Assembly: GCA_017935675.1 (NCBI GenBank)
Contig: JAGBHE010000057.1
Location: 1 to 49,618, forward strand
Reading direction: 5' to 3'
DNA from: Clostridia bacterium
GTDB taxonomy: Bacteria; Bacillota; Clostridia; UBA1381
DNA: 49,618 bases
Part shown: positions 23,781-32,067 of the stretch, piece after piece
Layout: each line of letters opens with the position of its first letter
Position numbering within the stretch: the first letter of the stretch is position 1
Position numbers and translations under genes: made by a program
Notes under the pieces: model-generated
The model's database searches: none
The model's input: the letters and a program-made list of their open reading frames with translations, nothing else
Told to the model about the DNA's origin: nothing

Positions 23781-23910
23781 GCCGCCTTTAGGCGGCTCAA
23801 ATCCATAACGTGGAAAAGAAGCAAGCAGATTGCCTTCTTGAGGGACGACGGCGTATGTGTATACTCCAAGTCCTGAAAGGAGGTAAGATGCGCCGCTTAT
23901 TTTTCACGTT
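23781..23910. ncRNA. Candidate structured RNA or leader, orientation unresolved
   Basis: Between the foldase stop and the DJ-1 start. An outer helix pairs 23807-23821 with 23896-23910 (AACGTGGAAAAGAAG with CTTATTTTTCACGTT). It encloses a second helix, 23849-23856 with 23888-23895 (CGGCGTAT/ATGCGCCG), with a nested CTCC/GGAG pair, and a small hairpin GCAA/TTGC at 23821-23833. A separate GC-rich hairpin, GCCGCC/GGCGGC (23781-23796), abuts the DJ-1 ribosome binding site. The imperfect pairs become G-U wobbles if the RNA is read on the plus strand but A-C mismatches on the minus strand. The gene context instead favours a minus-strand leader. It matches no RNA family I recognise. Confidence 0.45.
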
Positions 23911-23923
23911 AATCCCTCCGAAT

Positions 23924-25222
23924 TTACTCTTCGCTGCTGTCTGCGGCAGGAGCTGCCGACATATAGTCGTAAAGGGCTTGCTTGTCCATGACATTAACAA
24001 CCTGCGCGCCGCTTGCCATGGAGCTGAGCAGGCTGTTTGTAAGACGGTCCGAAATATTTGACTTGACTTCATCGGTTATTTCCGGCAGAGGAAGTCTTTT
24101 TATTATATGATAGCCGTAGGTTGATTCCACTATATCGCTTACGGCATTTTCTTTAAGGGCAAAGGAAGCGTCTTCAAATTCCTGAACCATGTCACCGCGG
24201 GTAAATACGTATCCGTCAGGATTGGTTTCACTTCCCGGGTCCTGTGAATATTCAGCCATCAGCGCGTCAAAATCTCCGCCTTTTTTTATTTTTGCAAGCA
24301 AATCCTCAGCAGTTTTTTTAGCTTTCTTTTTCCCTGCCTCGTCAAGCGCCTCACCTGTTTCCGCGTCATAGGTTGTAATAAGAATATGCTTGGCGCATAC
24401 GTAGTTGTTATCATATTCGCTTTGCACGGATTCGCTGTCAAAAGATTTTGAGAGCATATCCGACGCTTTTGAAAGTGTGTTCTGAAGCTCATATATTTTA
24501 GCAAGATAAGCCTTGACAAATCCCGCCTCCGCCATTGCCGACTCATCAAATGCCGCAAGCTGCGCCTTTGTGTCATCGGGGAGTGAGTTTGAAGGGTCAA
24601 TCTGTGACCACTGTGAGTCAAGTGCCGCGATGTTCGTCAGCTGGCTGTACACCATATCCTTGTACTGCTCTTCACCGTAGTACTGGGCGTAAAGGCTGTT
24701 CAGCAGATAATATGCCTTAAACATGCCTTTGTCAAGACGGTTGCCGCCAACCGTTACCGCCGGTTCGTCGCTGCTTATCAGAACCTGTCTTGTAGGTTCA
24801 ACATATTCAACATATGCGTCAAAACCCTCTGCTATGAATCTGAGGGGAACAAGAGTAATGTCATTTATAATAACAGGAGGTGCATTAAGGGTCTTTGCTT
24901 CTTCTCCGGCATCGGTTCTGATATATGCCGTTGTATCGCCTATTGTAAGAGTAATAACGCGTCCGTCACGGGTACATGTTATTGTTCTTGTGACTTCGTC
25001 CCACGAAACCTTCGCGCCCAGTCTTTCACTGACAAAGCGAAGCGGTACCATTGTTATATCGTTTTCAATATAAGCTGCTGCTTCAAGAGTGCTTTTGCTT
25101 ACAGTGTTGTCTGTTAAGGTGTAAACATCCGGGGATTCGATTGTTACTTCAATTGTGTCCGCAAAGGCAGCAGTTCCCATAACCGCCGCGGCGGAAAGTA
25201 ATCCGATTAATAGTTTTTTCAT
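23924..25222 (-). CDS. Secreted PpiC-type foldase with two copper-amine-oxidase-like stalk domains
   Basis: 432 residues. A signal peptide (about 1-21, ending AAFA) is followed by two tandem copper amine oxidase N-terminal-like stalk domains (about 35-90 and 95-150, each with a DITxVPLRFxxE motif), a helical SurA-like linker, and a PpiC parvulin peptidyl-prolyl isomerase (about 280-375, starting AKHILITTYD and including MVQEFEDASFALKENAVSDI). The protein probably helps exported proteins fold outside the membrane, held by the stalks near the wall. AAGGAGAG precedes the ATG; its start overlaps the acyltransferase stop (TAATG). Confidence 0.87.
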   Translation of the reverse strand: MKKLLIGLLSAAAVMGTAAFADTIEVTIESPDVYTLTDNTVSKSTLEAAAYIENDITMVPLRFVSERLGAKVSWDEVTRTITCTRDGRVITLTIGDTTAYIRTDAGEEAKTLNAPPVIINDITLVPLRFIAEGFDAYVEYVEPTRQVLISSDEPAVTVGGNRLDKGMFKAYYLLNSLYAQYYGEEQYKDMVYSQLTNIAALDSQWSQIDPSNSLPDDTKAQLAAFDESAMAEAGFVKAYLAKIYELQNTLSKASDMLSKSFDSESVQSEYDNNYVCAKHILITTYDAETGEALDEAGKKKAKKTAEDLLAKIKKGGDFDALMAEYSQDPGSETNPDGYVFTRGDMVQEFEDASFALKENAVSDIVESTYGYHIIKRLPLPEITDEVKSNISDRLTNSLLSSMASGAQVVNVMDKQALYDYMSAAPAADSSEE

Positions 25223-26286
25223 TAAAATCTCTCCTTGTTATGTTTTTGCCGATTCCGCCCCGATGCCGTCCTTCTTCCGTTTATTCCCGCTTTTACTGCG
25301 GCATGCACAAGGCAGAAAGCAAAAATTATAATATATATACCGCCCACTCTGATTGCGGCAAAGCCTCTGACAGAGGCGGGCGAAATAATATCGATAAATC
25401 TGTCAATATACGTCAGAAGCAGACAATGCCATAAATATATCTCATATGATAAGCTGTTTACAGCGCCTGTAAAAAATGACAGCTTGCTGTCAGTGTACAT
25501 ACATACGGCGCTTGTAAATAATATTGCCGAAAATGCATACAGCATGTGAATAATTTCAAAAAAGTATGCTGTTATCAGCGTATTCTCTGTTATATAAAAG
25601 CCGGAGCCGTCAATTATCGCAAGCATTATAAATGCTGCCGTAATTTTCACCACGTCTTTCTTTATCAGATTCGTAAAACCGCTGTAATTCTTTCCGGCTG
25701 CAAGACCTGCCATCCAGAAAGGAATATAGGTGATGAAAATTCTGTCATAGAGCTCCGTTTTCCCGGCAAAGCATATAACCCATATGCAGTATATGATTAT
25801 TCCCGAAATAACGATTACCGGTGCGGGCAGACGTCTTACAGCTCTCGTCCACAGCGGCATCAGCAGATAAAACTGCATTATCACTATTACAAAGTAAAAG
25901 TGCGCTGCCAGCGTGCCGTCGTAAATATATCGCAGCAGTACAGGTGTGCTGAAGCCTTCTTCAAAGTAGTCAAGGCTGCAAAAGCAGATATAGTATACCG
26001 CAACGCTTATAATATAAGGAAGCAGTACCTTGCGGATGCGTTTTATCAAAAATGCTCCGTATCTGAATTTTCCCTTGTCTGCCGCCACTCCATATTTCAG
26101 CGCGCTCAGGAATATAAAGCCCTGAACGGCAAAGGCGCAGTTTCTGAGAACAGACAAGGACATCATATGAAGGAAGTTGTTAGGGTCAAGCATCTGTACT
26201 ATCCCGCCGAATGCATGTATAAATACAACAATAAGACACAGCAAAACATTAAGCCTGTCCAGCTCATAATAATGCCTTTTTACCAT
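25222..26286 (-). CDS. Acyltransferase family 3 membrane protein
   Basis: 354 residues from the ATG at 26286, preceded by AAGGGGGACTGAG; a longer frame upstream covers the promoter and is rejected. About ten hydrophobic helices, with the family opening YYELDRLNVLLCLIVVFIHA, LRNCAFAVQGFIFLSALKYG and HFYFVIVIMQFYLLMPLW. These enzymes O-acetylate cell-surface carbohydrates. First gene of the long minus-strand operon that continues to the SGNH hydrolase; a putative acetylase and a putative esterase at its two ends are suggestive. Confidence 0.85.
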   Translation of the reverse strand: MVKRHYYELDRLNVLLCLIVVFIHAFGGIVQMLDPNNFLHMMSLSVLRNCAFAVQGFIFLSALKYGVAADKGKFRYGAFLIKRIRKVLLPYIISVAVYYICFCSLDYFEEGFSTPVLLRYIYDGTLAAHFYFVIVIMQFYLLMPLWTRAVRRLPAPVIVISGIIIYCIWVICFAGKTELYDRIFITYIPFWMAGLAAGKNYSGFTNLIKKDVVKITAAFIMLAIIDGSGFYITENTLITAYFFEIIHMLYAFSAILFTSAVCMYTDSKLSFFTGAVNSLSYEIYLWHCLLLTYIDRFIDIISPASVRGFAAIRVGGIYIIIFAFCLVHAAVKAGINGRRTASGRNRQKHNKERF

Positions 26287-26344
26287 CTCAGTCCCCCTTT
26301 GAATAATTGCTTCCGGTATTCCTAACCGGTACACATACATTTTA

Positions 26345-26373
26345 ATTATACTACATTCTTTTAATTTTGTAAA
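26345..26373 (-). promoter_or_regulatory. Promoter of the acyltransferase-to-SGNH operon
   Basis: Read on the minus strand: TTTACA (26373-26368), 17-nt spacer, TATAAT (26350-26345). The first gene starts 59 nt downstream. Confidence 0.7.
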
Positions 26374-26500
26374 TAGAAAATATGAAAATTTGTTAAATAT
26401 ATAAATTCTAAAAAATTTCCGCTTTGGCGGAAATATAATCAATATCATAATTAAAAACATCACGGCATTTATAAATTTTTATAAAATATTCCGTAATCGG

Positions 26501-26529
26501 TTGACATTACAGGCGTTTTTTGATAGAAT
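26501..26529 (+). promoter_or_regulatory. Promoter of the prfA operon
   Basis: TTGACA (26501-26506), 17-nt spacer, TAGAAT (26524-26529); prfA starts at 26565. Confidence 0.75.
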
Positions 26530-26564
26530 AAAAGTAACTATATTGTATTATGAGGAGAAACCCT

Positions 26565-27650
26565 ATGTTTGATAAATTAGAATCCCTTGAGGAACGCTTT
26601 GGTTTGCTTTCGGAGCAGATAAGCGACCCTGAGGTGATTGCGGATCAGAATACATGGCGCAAGCTTTGCAAGGAGCATTCAGACCTTTCGCCGATTATTG
26701 AAAAATACAGGGAATACAAGCAGGCGAAAAAGACAATAGCCGACGATAAGGAAATGCTTGCGGAGGGTACGGAAAAGGAGCTTGAAGAAATGGTCCGCGA
26801 GGAGCTGTCGGAAACGGAGAAAAAGCTTGAGGTTATTTGTTCGGAGCTTAAGGTTCTTCTTCTGCCGAAGGATCCGAATGATGAAAAGAACGTTATTGTT
26901 GAAATCCGCGGCGGTACGGGCGGTGATGAAGCGGCTCTTTTTGCTGCAGACCTTATGAGGATGTACTCAATGTATGCAGAAGCTCACAGATGGAAAATGG
27001 AAATTCTCAACTCCAATCCTACCGATATCGGAGGATATAAGGAGGTATGCTTTTCGATAGAGGGTGCGGGAGCTTACAGCCGTCTTAAATTTGAAAGCGG
27101 AGTACACCGTGTTCAGCGTGTTCCGTCGACGGAATCTTCGGGACGTATTCATACATCGGCTGTAACGGTTGCCGTTTTGCCTGAGGCTGAGGAGGTTGAG
27201 GTTGAAATTAATCAGAACGACCTCAGAATAGATGTTTTTCGGGCGGGAGGACCCGGCGGTCAGTGCGTAAACACGACGGATTCCGCTGTGCGTATCACTC
27301 ATATTCCGACGGGGATTGTTGTTTCCTGCCAGGATGAAAAGTCACAGCATAAGAATAAGGATAAGGCGATGAAGATTCTTCGTTCGCGTATCTATGAGGT
27401 TCTTGAGGCTGAAAGGCATAAGGAAATAGCCGATGAGCGGAAATCACAGGTTGGCTCCGGTGACAGAAGTGAGCGGATAAGAACGTATAATTTTCCTCAG
27501 GGACGTGTTACAGACCATAGAATAAACCTTACAATTTATAAGCTTGACCAGTTTCTTGACGGGAATATGGATGAGGTAATAGACGCGCTTATTACCGCTG
27601 ACCAGAGTGAGAAGCTGGCAAATGCGCAGCAGAAGGGAGCAGCAGTATGA
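26565..27650 (+). CDS. prfA: Peptide chain release factor 1
   Basis: 361 residues from the ATG at 26565 ([13 protein letters not shown]), with GAGGAGAAA upstream. RF1 recognises UAA and UAG stop codons. The catalytic motif [20 protein letters not shown] contains GGQ, and [19 protein letters not shown] is the codon-recognition-side conserved block. No N5-methyltransferase gene (prmC) follows, unlike in many genomes; the next gene is a membrane-anchored unknown overlapping by 4 nt. Confidence 0.97.
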   Translation: MFDKLESLEERFGLLSEQISDPEVIADQNTWRKLCKEHSDLSPIIEKYREYKQAKKTIADDKEMLAEGTEKELEEMVREELSETEKKLEVICSELKVLLLPKDPNDEKNVIVEIRGGTGGDEAALFAADLMRMYSMYAEAHRWKMEILNSNPTDIGGYKEVCFSIEGAGAYSRLKFESGVHRVQRVPSTESSGRIHTSAVTVAVLPEAEEVEVEINQNDLRIDVFRAGGPGGQCVNTTDSAVRITHIPTGIVVSCQDEKSQHKNKDKAMKILRSRIYEVLEAERHKEIADERKSQVGSGDRSERIRTYNFPQGRVTDHRINLTIYKLDQFLDGNMDEVIDALITADQSEKLANAQQKGAAV

Positions 27651-28261
27651 AAAAGTGGCAGAGGATTTGTCTTATAATTGTTATTGTCGCAGGCATTTTA
27701 TCCGGCACGGGCTACGGGGTATACAAGGTGGCTTTTGAGCCTAAGGTTGAACAGGCTCTTGAAAGGGCTCAGACAGTCTTAAATAATGAAGCCTTTCAGG
27801 ATGAGATTGATAAATTTGTACAGGAAATGATAGAGAGCGGAGCTTTACAGGACGCCGATATACAGAATTATGTTCAGTTTAAAACATCCCGGGATGAAAA
27901 AAAGAATGTTGAAGCGGCAGGAGGAGAAGCAGATAGCTCATCCACAGCTGCCCCGGAAACAAAGCCTGCTCCGGCAAATCCCGCCCCGGCAAAACCCGCC
28001 CCGAAAGCCACTGCGCCGCCGGCAACGGCAAAGCCGGCGAAGAGTAAAAAGCTTATTGACAGGGTGAAGGAGGCTATGACTCCGGAGGAGTTTTCTTTTG
28101 CCATGTCCATATATAACAAGCTTGACGTGGGTTATATAACGTCTAATATGAATTCAAAGCGTGAGGAAGTTAAGGCGTATGTAAAGAGTGTGCTTTCAAG
28201 TTCTGAAATATCAAGGTGCATAGACATTTACGGGAAATATTCTTACCTTCTCAGCGAATAA
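27647..28261 (+). CDS. Membrane-anchored protein with a proline/alanine-rich linker, unknown
   Basis: 204 residues. One hydrophobic helix near residues 7-28 ([20 protein letters not shown]), a charged helical segment, a low-complexity Pro/Ala/Lys linker (about 105-135), and a C-terminal helical domain (about 136-204). This places most of the protein outside the membrane. I do not recognise the family. It overlaps prfA by 4 nt (ATGA) and lies 14 nt before trmL, so it is co-expressed with translation genes. Confidence 0.75.
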   Translation: MKKWQRICLIIVIVAGILSGTGYGVYKVAFEPKVEQALERAQTVLNNEAFQDEIDKFVQEMIESGALQDADIQNYVQFKTSRDEKKNVEAAGGEADSSSTAAPETKPAPANPAPAKPAPKATAPPATAKPAKSKKLIDRVKEAMTPEEFSFAMSIYNKLDVGYITSNMNSKREEVKAYVKSVLSSSEISRCIDIYGKYSYLLSE

Positions 28262-28275
28262 GGGGAGCATTACAA

Positions 28276-28788
28276 ATGTTTAACATCGTACTGGTGGAGC
28301 CGGAAATACCGCAAAATACGGGTAATATTGCACGTACCTGTGCGGCAACGGGCTCGGGACTGCATATTATAAAGCCTATGGGCTTTGAAATTGATGACAG
28401 AAAGCTTAAGCGGGCAGGCCTTGATTACTGGCATCTGCTCGGAGTTAAGTATTATGAGGGAATCGAAGATTTTTTTGAGAAAAATCCGGGGGCAAACTGC
28501 TATTTTGCTTCAACAAAGGCGCTCAACACTTATTCTGACGTTTCCTTTAAGAACGGTGATTACATATTTTTCGGGAAGGAAACAAAGGGTCTCCCGGAGG
28601 AGCTTTTGTATAAAAACCGTGATAAATGCATAAGAATACCGATGATAGATGAGGCGCGCAGCCTTAATCTTTCAAACTCAGCTGCCATTGTGGTGTACGA
28701 GGCGCTCAGGCAGAATTCATTTCTGCAGCTGAAGAAGGCAGGGCAGCTTACCAAATATACATGGAACGGAGGAAACACAGATGGCTGA
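28276..28788 (+). CDS. trmL: tRNA (cytidine(34)-2'-O)-methyltransferase
   Basis: 170 residues from the ATG at 28276 with AAGGGGAG upstream; the longer frame starts inside the previous gene. The SPOUT methyltransferase motifs are clear: LVEPEIPQNTGNIARTC, IFFGKETKGLPEELL and DEARSLNLSNSAAIVVYEAL. It methylates the wobble ribose of certain tRNA-Leu species using SAM. Its end overlaps the degV start by 8 nt. Confidence 0.95.
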   Translation: MFNIVLVEPEIPQNTGNIARTCAATGSGLHIIKPMGFEIDDRKLKRAGLDYWHLLGVKYYEGIEDFFEKNPGANCYFASTKALNTYSDVSFKNGDYIFFGKETKGLPEELLYKNRDKCIRIPMIDEARSLNLSNSAAIVVYEALRQNSFLQLKKAGQLTKYTWNGGNTDG

Positions 28789-29644
28789 TATAAAAATAAT
28801 GGTGGATTCTTCTGCTGACCTTTCCCGGGAGCAGCTGGAGGAATATGATATCGGATTGATTCCGCTTCTGAGCGTATTCGGAGAAAAATCCTATGTTATA
28901 GGCGAGGAGCTGTCAAACGACAGGTTTTATGAAATGCTTGTTGAAAGCGAAAAGCTTCCCAAAACCTCACAGACGCCCTATGCGAGAATGTATGAACTGC
29001 TTCTCAAGGAAAGCCGTGAGCATGATACGGTAATTTACTTTACTCTTTCCTCGAATGCCAGCGGTCAGAATCACAGTGCACAGCTTGTCAGGGAGGATAT
29101 TATTGAAAGCGATAACCCGGAGGCTGACATTATAATTGTTGATTCTATGTCCTTTTCGATGATTATCGGAAAAACCGCAATTGAGGCTGTCCGCCTTGCG
29201 CGGAGCGGCCTTGAAGCGGAAGAGATTGTCCGAAGGAGTATGGAATATCTTAAAAAATGGCATCCGTTTCTTCTCGTAAGCGACCTGATGTTTCTTGAGA
29301 AGGGCGGACGAATGCGTAAGACCGCCGCTATTGTCGGCAGCTTGCTGGACATCAAGCCGGTTCTTACGATAACAAACGGTCTTATGGAGGTTGAGGCAAA
29401 GCTTCGGGGTAAAAAGAAAATATATAAGAAGCTTTGCGAAATGGTTCGTGATTATGAAGGCTTTGATGAAAATGCGGGTGAATTTTTAATAGTTCATTCG
29501 GAGAAGCAAATGGCTGTAGAGCTTGAGGCGGCGGTCAGAGACGAGTTTGGTCCGGAGACGGAAATCATGGTTTCGGAGTTCGGTCCCCTTATTGGTACAA
29601 ACACCGGAAACGGAGCTGCTGCTTTAATATTCAGAACATTATAA
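28781..29644 (+). CDS. DegV family fatty-acid-binding protein
   Basis: 287 residues. DegV/FakB proteins bind a fatty acid for the FakA kinase. Visible: IMVDSSADLSREQLEEYDIG, KTSQTPYARMYELL (the conserved TSQPS-like loop), FTLSSNASGQNHSA and LEKGGRMRKTAAIVGSLLDI. No fakA gene is seen in the window. Spacing and overlap put it in the prfA operon. Confidence 0.93.
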   Translation: MADIKIMVDSSADLSREQLEEYDIGLIPLLSVFGEKSYVIGEELSNDRFYEMLVESEKLPKTSQTPYARMYELLLKESREHDTVIYFTLSSNASGQNHSAQLVREDIIESDNPEADIIIVDSMSFSMIIGKTAIEAVRLARSGLEAEEIVRRSMEYLKKWHPFLLVSDLMFLEKGGRMRKTAAIVGSLLDIKPVLTITNGLMEVEAKLRGKKKIYKKLCEMVRDYEGFDENAGEFLIVHSEKQMAVELEAAVRDEFGPETEIMVSEFGPLIGTNTGNGAAALIFRTL

Positions 29645-29664
29645 TTGAAGGGAAGTTATAGGGA

Positions 29665-30873
29665 ATGAAGTATATAGTTGTGCTTGGCGACGGAATGGCT
29701 GATTACGCCGTGCCGGAATTTGACGGAAAAACGGTGCTTGATGTTGCACGGAAGCCTGAAATGGACTATATGTGCGGGCACGGTGAGCTGGGCATGGTTA
29801 AAACTGTTCAGGACGGTATGAAGCCCGGAAGCGATGTTGCAAATCTGTCTGTTATGGGCTATGATACAAGAAAATGCTATTCCGGGCGCTCACCTCTTGA
29901 GGCGGCGAGCATCGGTGTTGAAATGAAGCCGACGGATGTAACGTTCAGATGTAATCTTGTAACGCTGTCCGACGAGGAAAATTATGCCGATAAAACGATG
30001 CTCGACTATTCCGCAGGCGAGATATCGACAGGTGAGGCGGCTCAGCTCATTGAAGCCCTTGCAGCAGAGCTGAACAGTGACAAGTTTAAGTTTTATGCAG
30101 GCGTCAGCTACCGTCATCTTATGGTTTGGGCTGAAGGCTCCGACAATGTTGAGCTTACGCCTCCGCACGATATTTCCGACAGGAAAATAACAGATTACCT
30201 GCCGAAGGGTGATGGCTGCAGCATGTTTATTGATATGATGAAGAAGTCGGAGAAAATTTTAAAGGCTCATCCGGTGAACCTTGAAAGAATAAAGCAGGGA
30301 AAAAATCCCGCCACGTCAATCTGGCTCTGGGGTGAGGGAAGAAAGCCGTCACTTCCTCTTTTTGAGGATAAGTATCACATAAAGGGAAGTGTAATTTCAG
30401 CTGTTGACCTTATTAAAGGAATAGCAAAGTGTGCCGGCATGAAATCGATTGACGTAGAGGGCGCAACGGGAACATATAAGAGCAATTTTGACGGAAAGGC
30501 TGAGGCTGCACTCCGTTCCCTTACGGAGGACGGTATGGATTTTGTGTACATACACATGGAGGCGCCGGACGAATGCGGGCATCAGGGAGACGCCGCGCAT
30601 AAAAAGCTTTCTGTTGAATTGATTGATGAAAAGGTTGTGGGATACTTAAGACGTGAGCTTGAAAAGCGGGGCGAGGACTTTAAAATGCTGATTCTGCCCG
30701 ACCATCCCACGCCCATAACCCTTAAAACCCACGTCAGCGACCCTGTACCGTATATAATTTATGATTCCCGCGGCAGCAGCGGCTCAGGAATGTGCTATAA
30801 TGAGAAAAACGGAGAAAAAACGGGAATATTTATTGAAGACGGATACACTCTGATGGATAGATTCTTAAGCTGA
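29665..30873 (+). CDS. apgM: Cofactor-independent phosphoglycerate mutase (archaeal-type)
   Basis: 402 residues. It interconverts 3- and 2-phosphoglycerate in glycolysis. It belongs to the alkaline-phosphatase superfamily: VVLGDGMADY, the nucleophile region GSDVANLSVMGYD, DFVYIHMEAPDECGHQGD and LILPDHPTPITLKTH. These archaeal-type enzymes are shorter than the ~510-aa GpmI and are common in Clostridia. GAAGGGAAG precedes the ATG. Confidence 0.95.
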   Translation: MKYIVVLGDGMADYAVPEFDGKTVLDVARKPEMDYMCGHGELGMVKTVQDGMKPGSDVANLSVMGYDTRKCYSGRSPLEAASIGVEMKPTDVTFRCNLVTLSDEENYADKTMLDYSAGEISTGEAAQLIEALAAELNSDKFKFYAGVSYRHLMVWAEGSDNVELTPPHDISDRKITDYLPKGDGCSMFIDMMKKSEKILKAHPVNLERIKQGKNPATSIWLWGEGRKPSLPLFEDKYHIKGSVISAVDLIKGIAKCAGMKSIDVEGATGTYKSNFDGKAEAALRSLTEDGMDFVYIHMEAPDECGHQGDAAHKKLSVELIDEKVVGYLRRELEKRGEDFKMLILPDHPTPITLKTHVSDPVPYIIYDSRGSSGSGMCYNEKNGEKTGIFIEDGYTLMDRFLS

Positions 30874-30886
30874 GAGGGTGTTGGCT

Positions 30887-32065
30887 GTGAAGCTCAAACA
30901 TAATACATTAAAGTTTATAATCGGTTTGATAATTACCGCTGTTATCGTTGTGGGGCTGATATTTGCGCTTCCCGGTATATGGGATGCCGTCATTTATCTG
31001 CTCAGGCTTTTTATGCCCTTTGTAATAGCTTATATTTTTGCACTGGCAGTAGACCCTCTTGTGAGGAAAATGCAGAAAAGTCTTAAGCTGCCGCGCACAG
31101 GTGCCGCATTTCTCGTGATGGTTATATTAATCGGAGGAATCGGAGGATTGCTGAGCTGGATTATATACAAGCTCATAAGTGAAATGAGAACGGTGTATGA
31201 GAATTTTCCGGATATTTATGACAGCATGGTTTTTGAAATTGAGCTTCTTAAAACAAAGCTGTCCGGAATATATGATGTTATGCCGTCGAATATTCAGGAG
31301 GCGCTGCGGGGGCTGACGAATGAGATTTCAGCCGCTGCCGCAGGATTCATTAACAAAAAGTCAATGCCTGTTATGAGTTCGGCGGGAAGCTTTGCAAAAT
31401 CCCTGCCTAACATTCTTGTTTCAATCCTTGTATTTCTGCTTGCGTCATTTTTTATGATATCTGATTTTGCAAGGGTTAAAAAAGCCGTTAAAACGCCGTT
31501 TACAAACAGAGCGCAGGAGAAGCTTACACTGCTCGGACTTCAGATAAAAAAATACCTCGGCGCGTATGTAAAGGCGCAGCTTATGATTATGACAATTGTA
31601 TTTTTTATCCTGTTTATAGGTCTGAGCATACTTAATGTTGAATACGCGCTTCTTGTGGCGCTCGGCACAGCCGTTCTTGACGCGCTTCCGTTCTTCGGCA
31701 GCGGAGCCGTGCTGTGGCCATGGTCACTTATCAGCTTTGTTACGGGCGACCTTAAAATGGGAATAGGCGCTATAATAATTTATGTTATTATAGTTGTAAC
31801 AAGACAGTCAATAGAGCCGAAAATAGTGAGCAGCAACATAGGCATGAATCCGATACTGACGCTTATGTCAATGTATCTCGGCTTCAAGCTTTTAAGCATC
31901 GGAGGAATGATTCTCGGTCCGGTCATAATGATGCTTATTATAAGTCTCTATAAGGCGAGGATATTTGATACGCCAATAGAGCTTTTCGGACGGGGAAGGA
32001 CTTACACGAAAAAGCAGCTTCAAATAATGAAGATAAAATTCAGAAAATTTTGGGAGAGTGAGTAA
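30887..32065 (+). CDS. AI-2E family transporter
   Basis: 392 residues from a GTG at 30887 (MKLKHNTLKF), with GAGAGGG at normal spacing; an upstream GTG at 30878 overlaps that site. About eight helices with the PF01594 layout: IPIGLIITA-like N-terminal helix, LRLFMPFVIAYIFALAVDPLV, and the conserved C-terminal DALPFFGSG and SMYLGFKLLSIGGMILGPV. Members export small molecules, including some quorum signals or Na+ exchange; substrate unknown. Confidence 0.87.
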   Translation: MKLKHNTLKFIIGLIITAVIVVGLIFALPGIWDAVIYLLRLFMPFVIAYIFALAVDPLVRKMQKSLKLPRTGAAFLVMVILIGGIGGLLSWIIYKLISEMRTVYENFPDIYDSMVFEIELLKTKLSGIYDVMPSNIQEALRGLTNEISAAAAGFINKKSMPVMSSAGSFAKSLPNILVSILVFLLASFFMISDFARVKKAVKTPFTNRAQEKLTLLGLQIKKYLGAYVKAQLMIMTIVFFILFIGLSILNVEYALLVALGTAVLDALPFFGSGAVLWPWSLISFVTGDLKMGIGAIIIYVIIVVTRQSIEPKIVSSNIGMNPILTLMSMYLGFKLLSIGGMILGPVIMMLIISLYKARIFDTPIELFGRGRTYTKKQLQIMKIKFRKFWESE

Positions 32066-32067
32066 AC

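Noticed and set aside
23807..23910. M-box (Mg2+) riboswitch or SRP RNA
   Set aside because: A short segment, ATACGCCG...CCC, recalls part of the M-box and CAAGUCCUGAAAGGA recalls the SRP tip, but the other conserved parts of both families are missing and the size and branching differ.
23888..24061. Plus-strand gene starting MRRLFFTLIPP with AAGGAGG upstream
   Set aside because: The ribosome-binding-like sequence is part of a paired stem of the structured element and the frame runs antisense through the end of the foldase gene.
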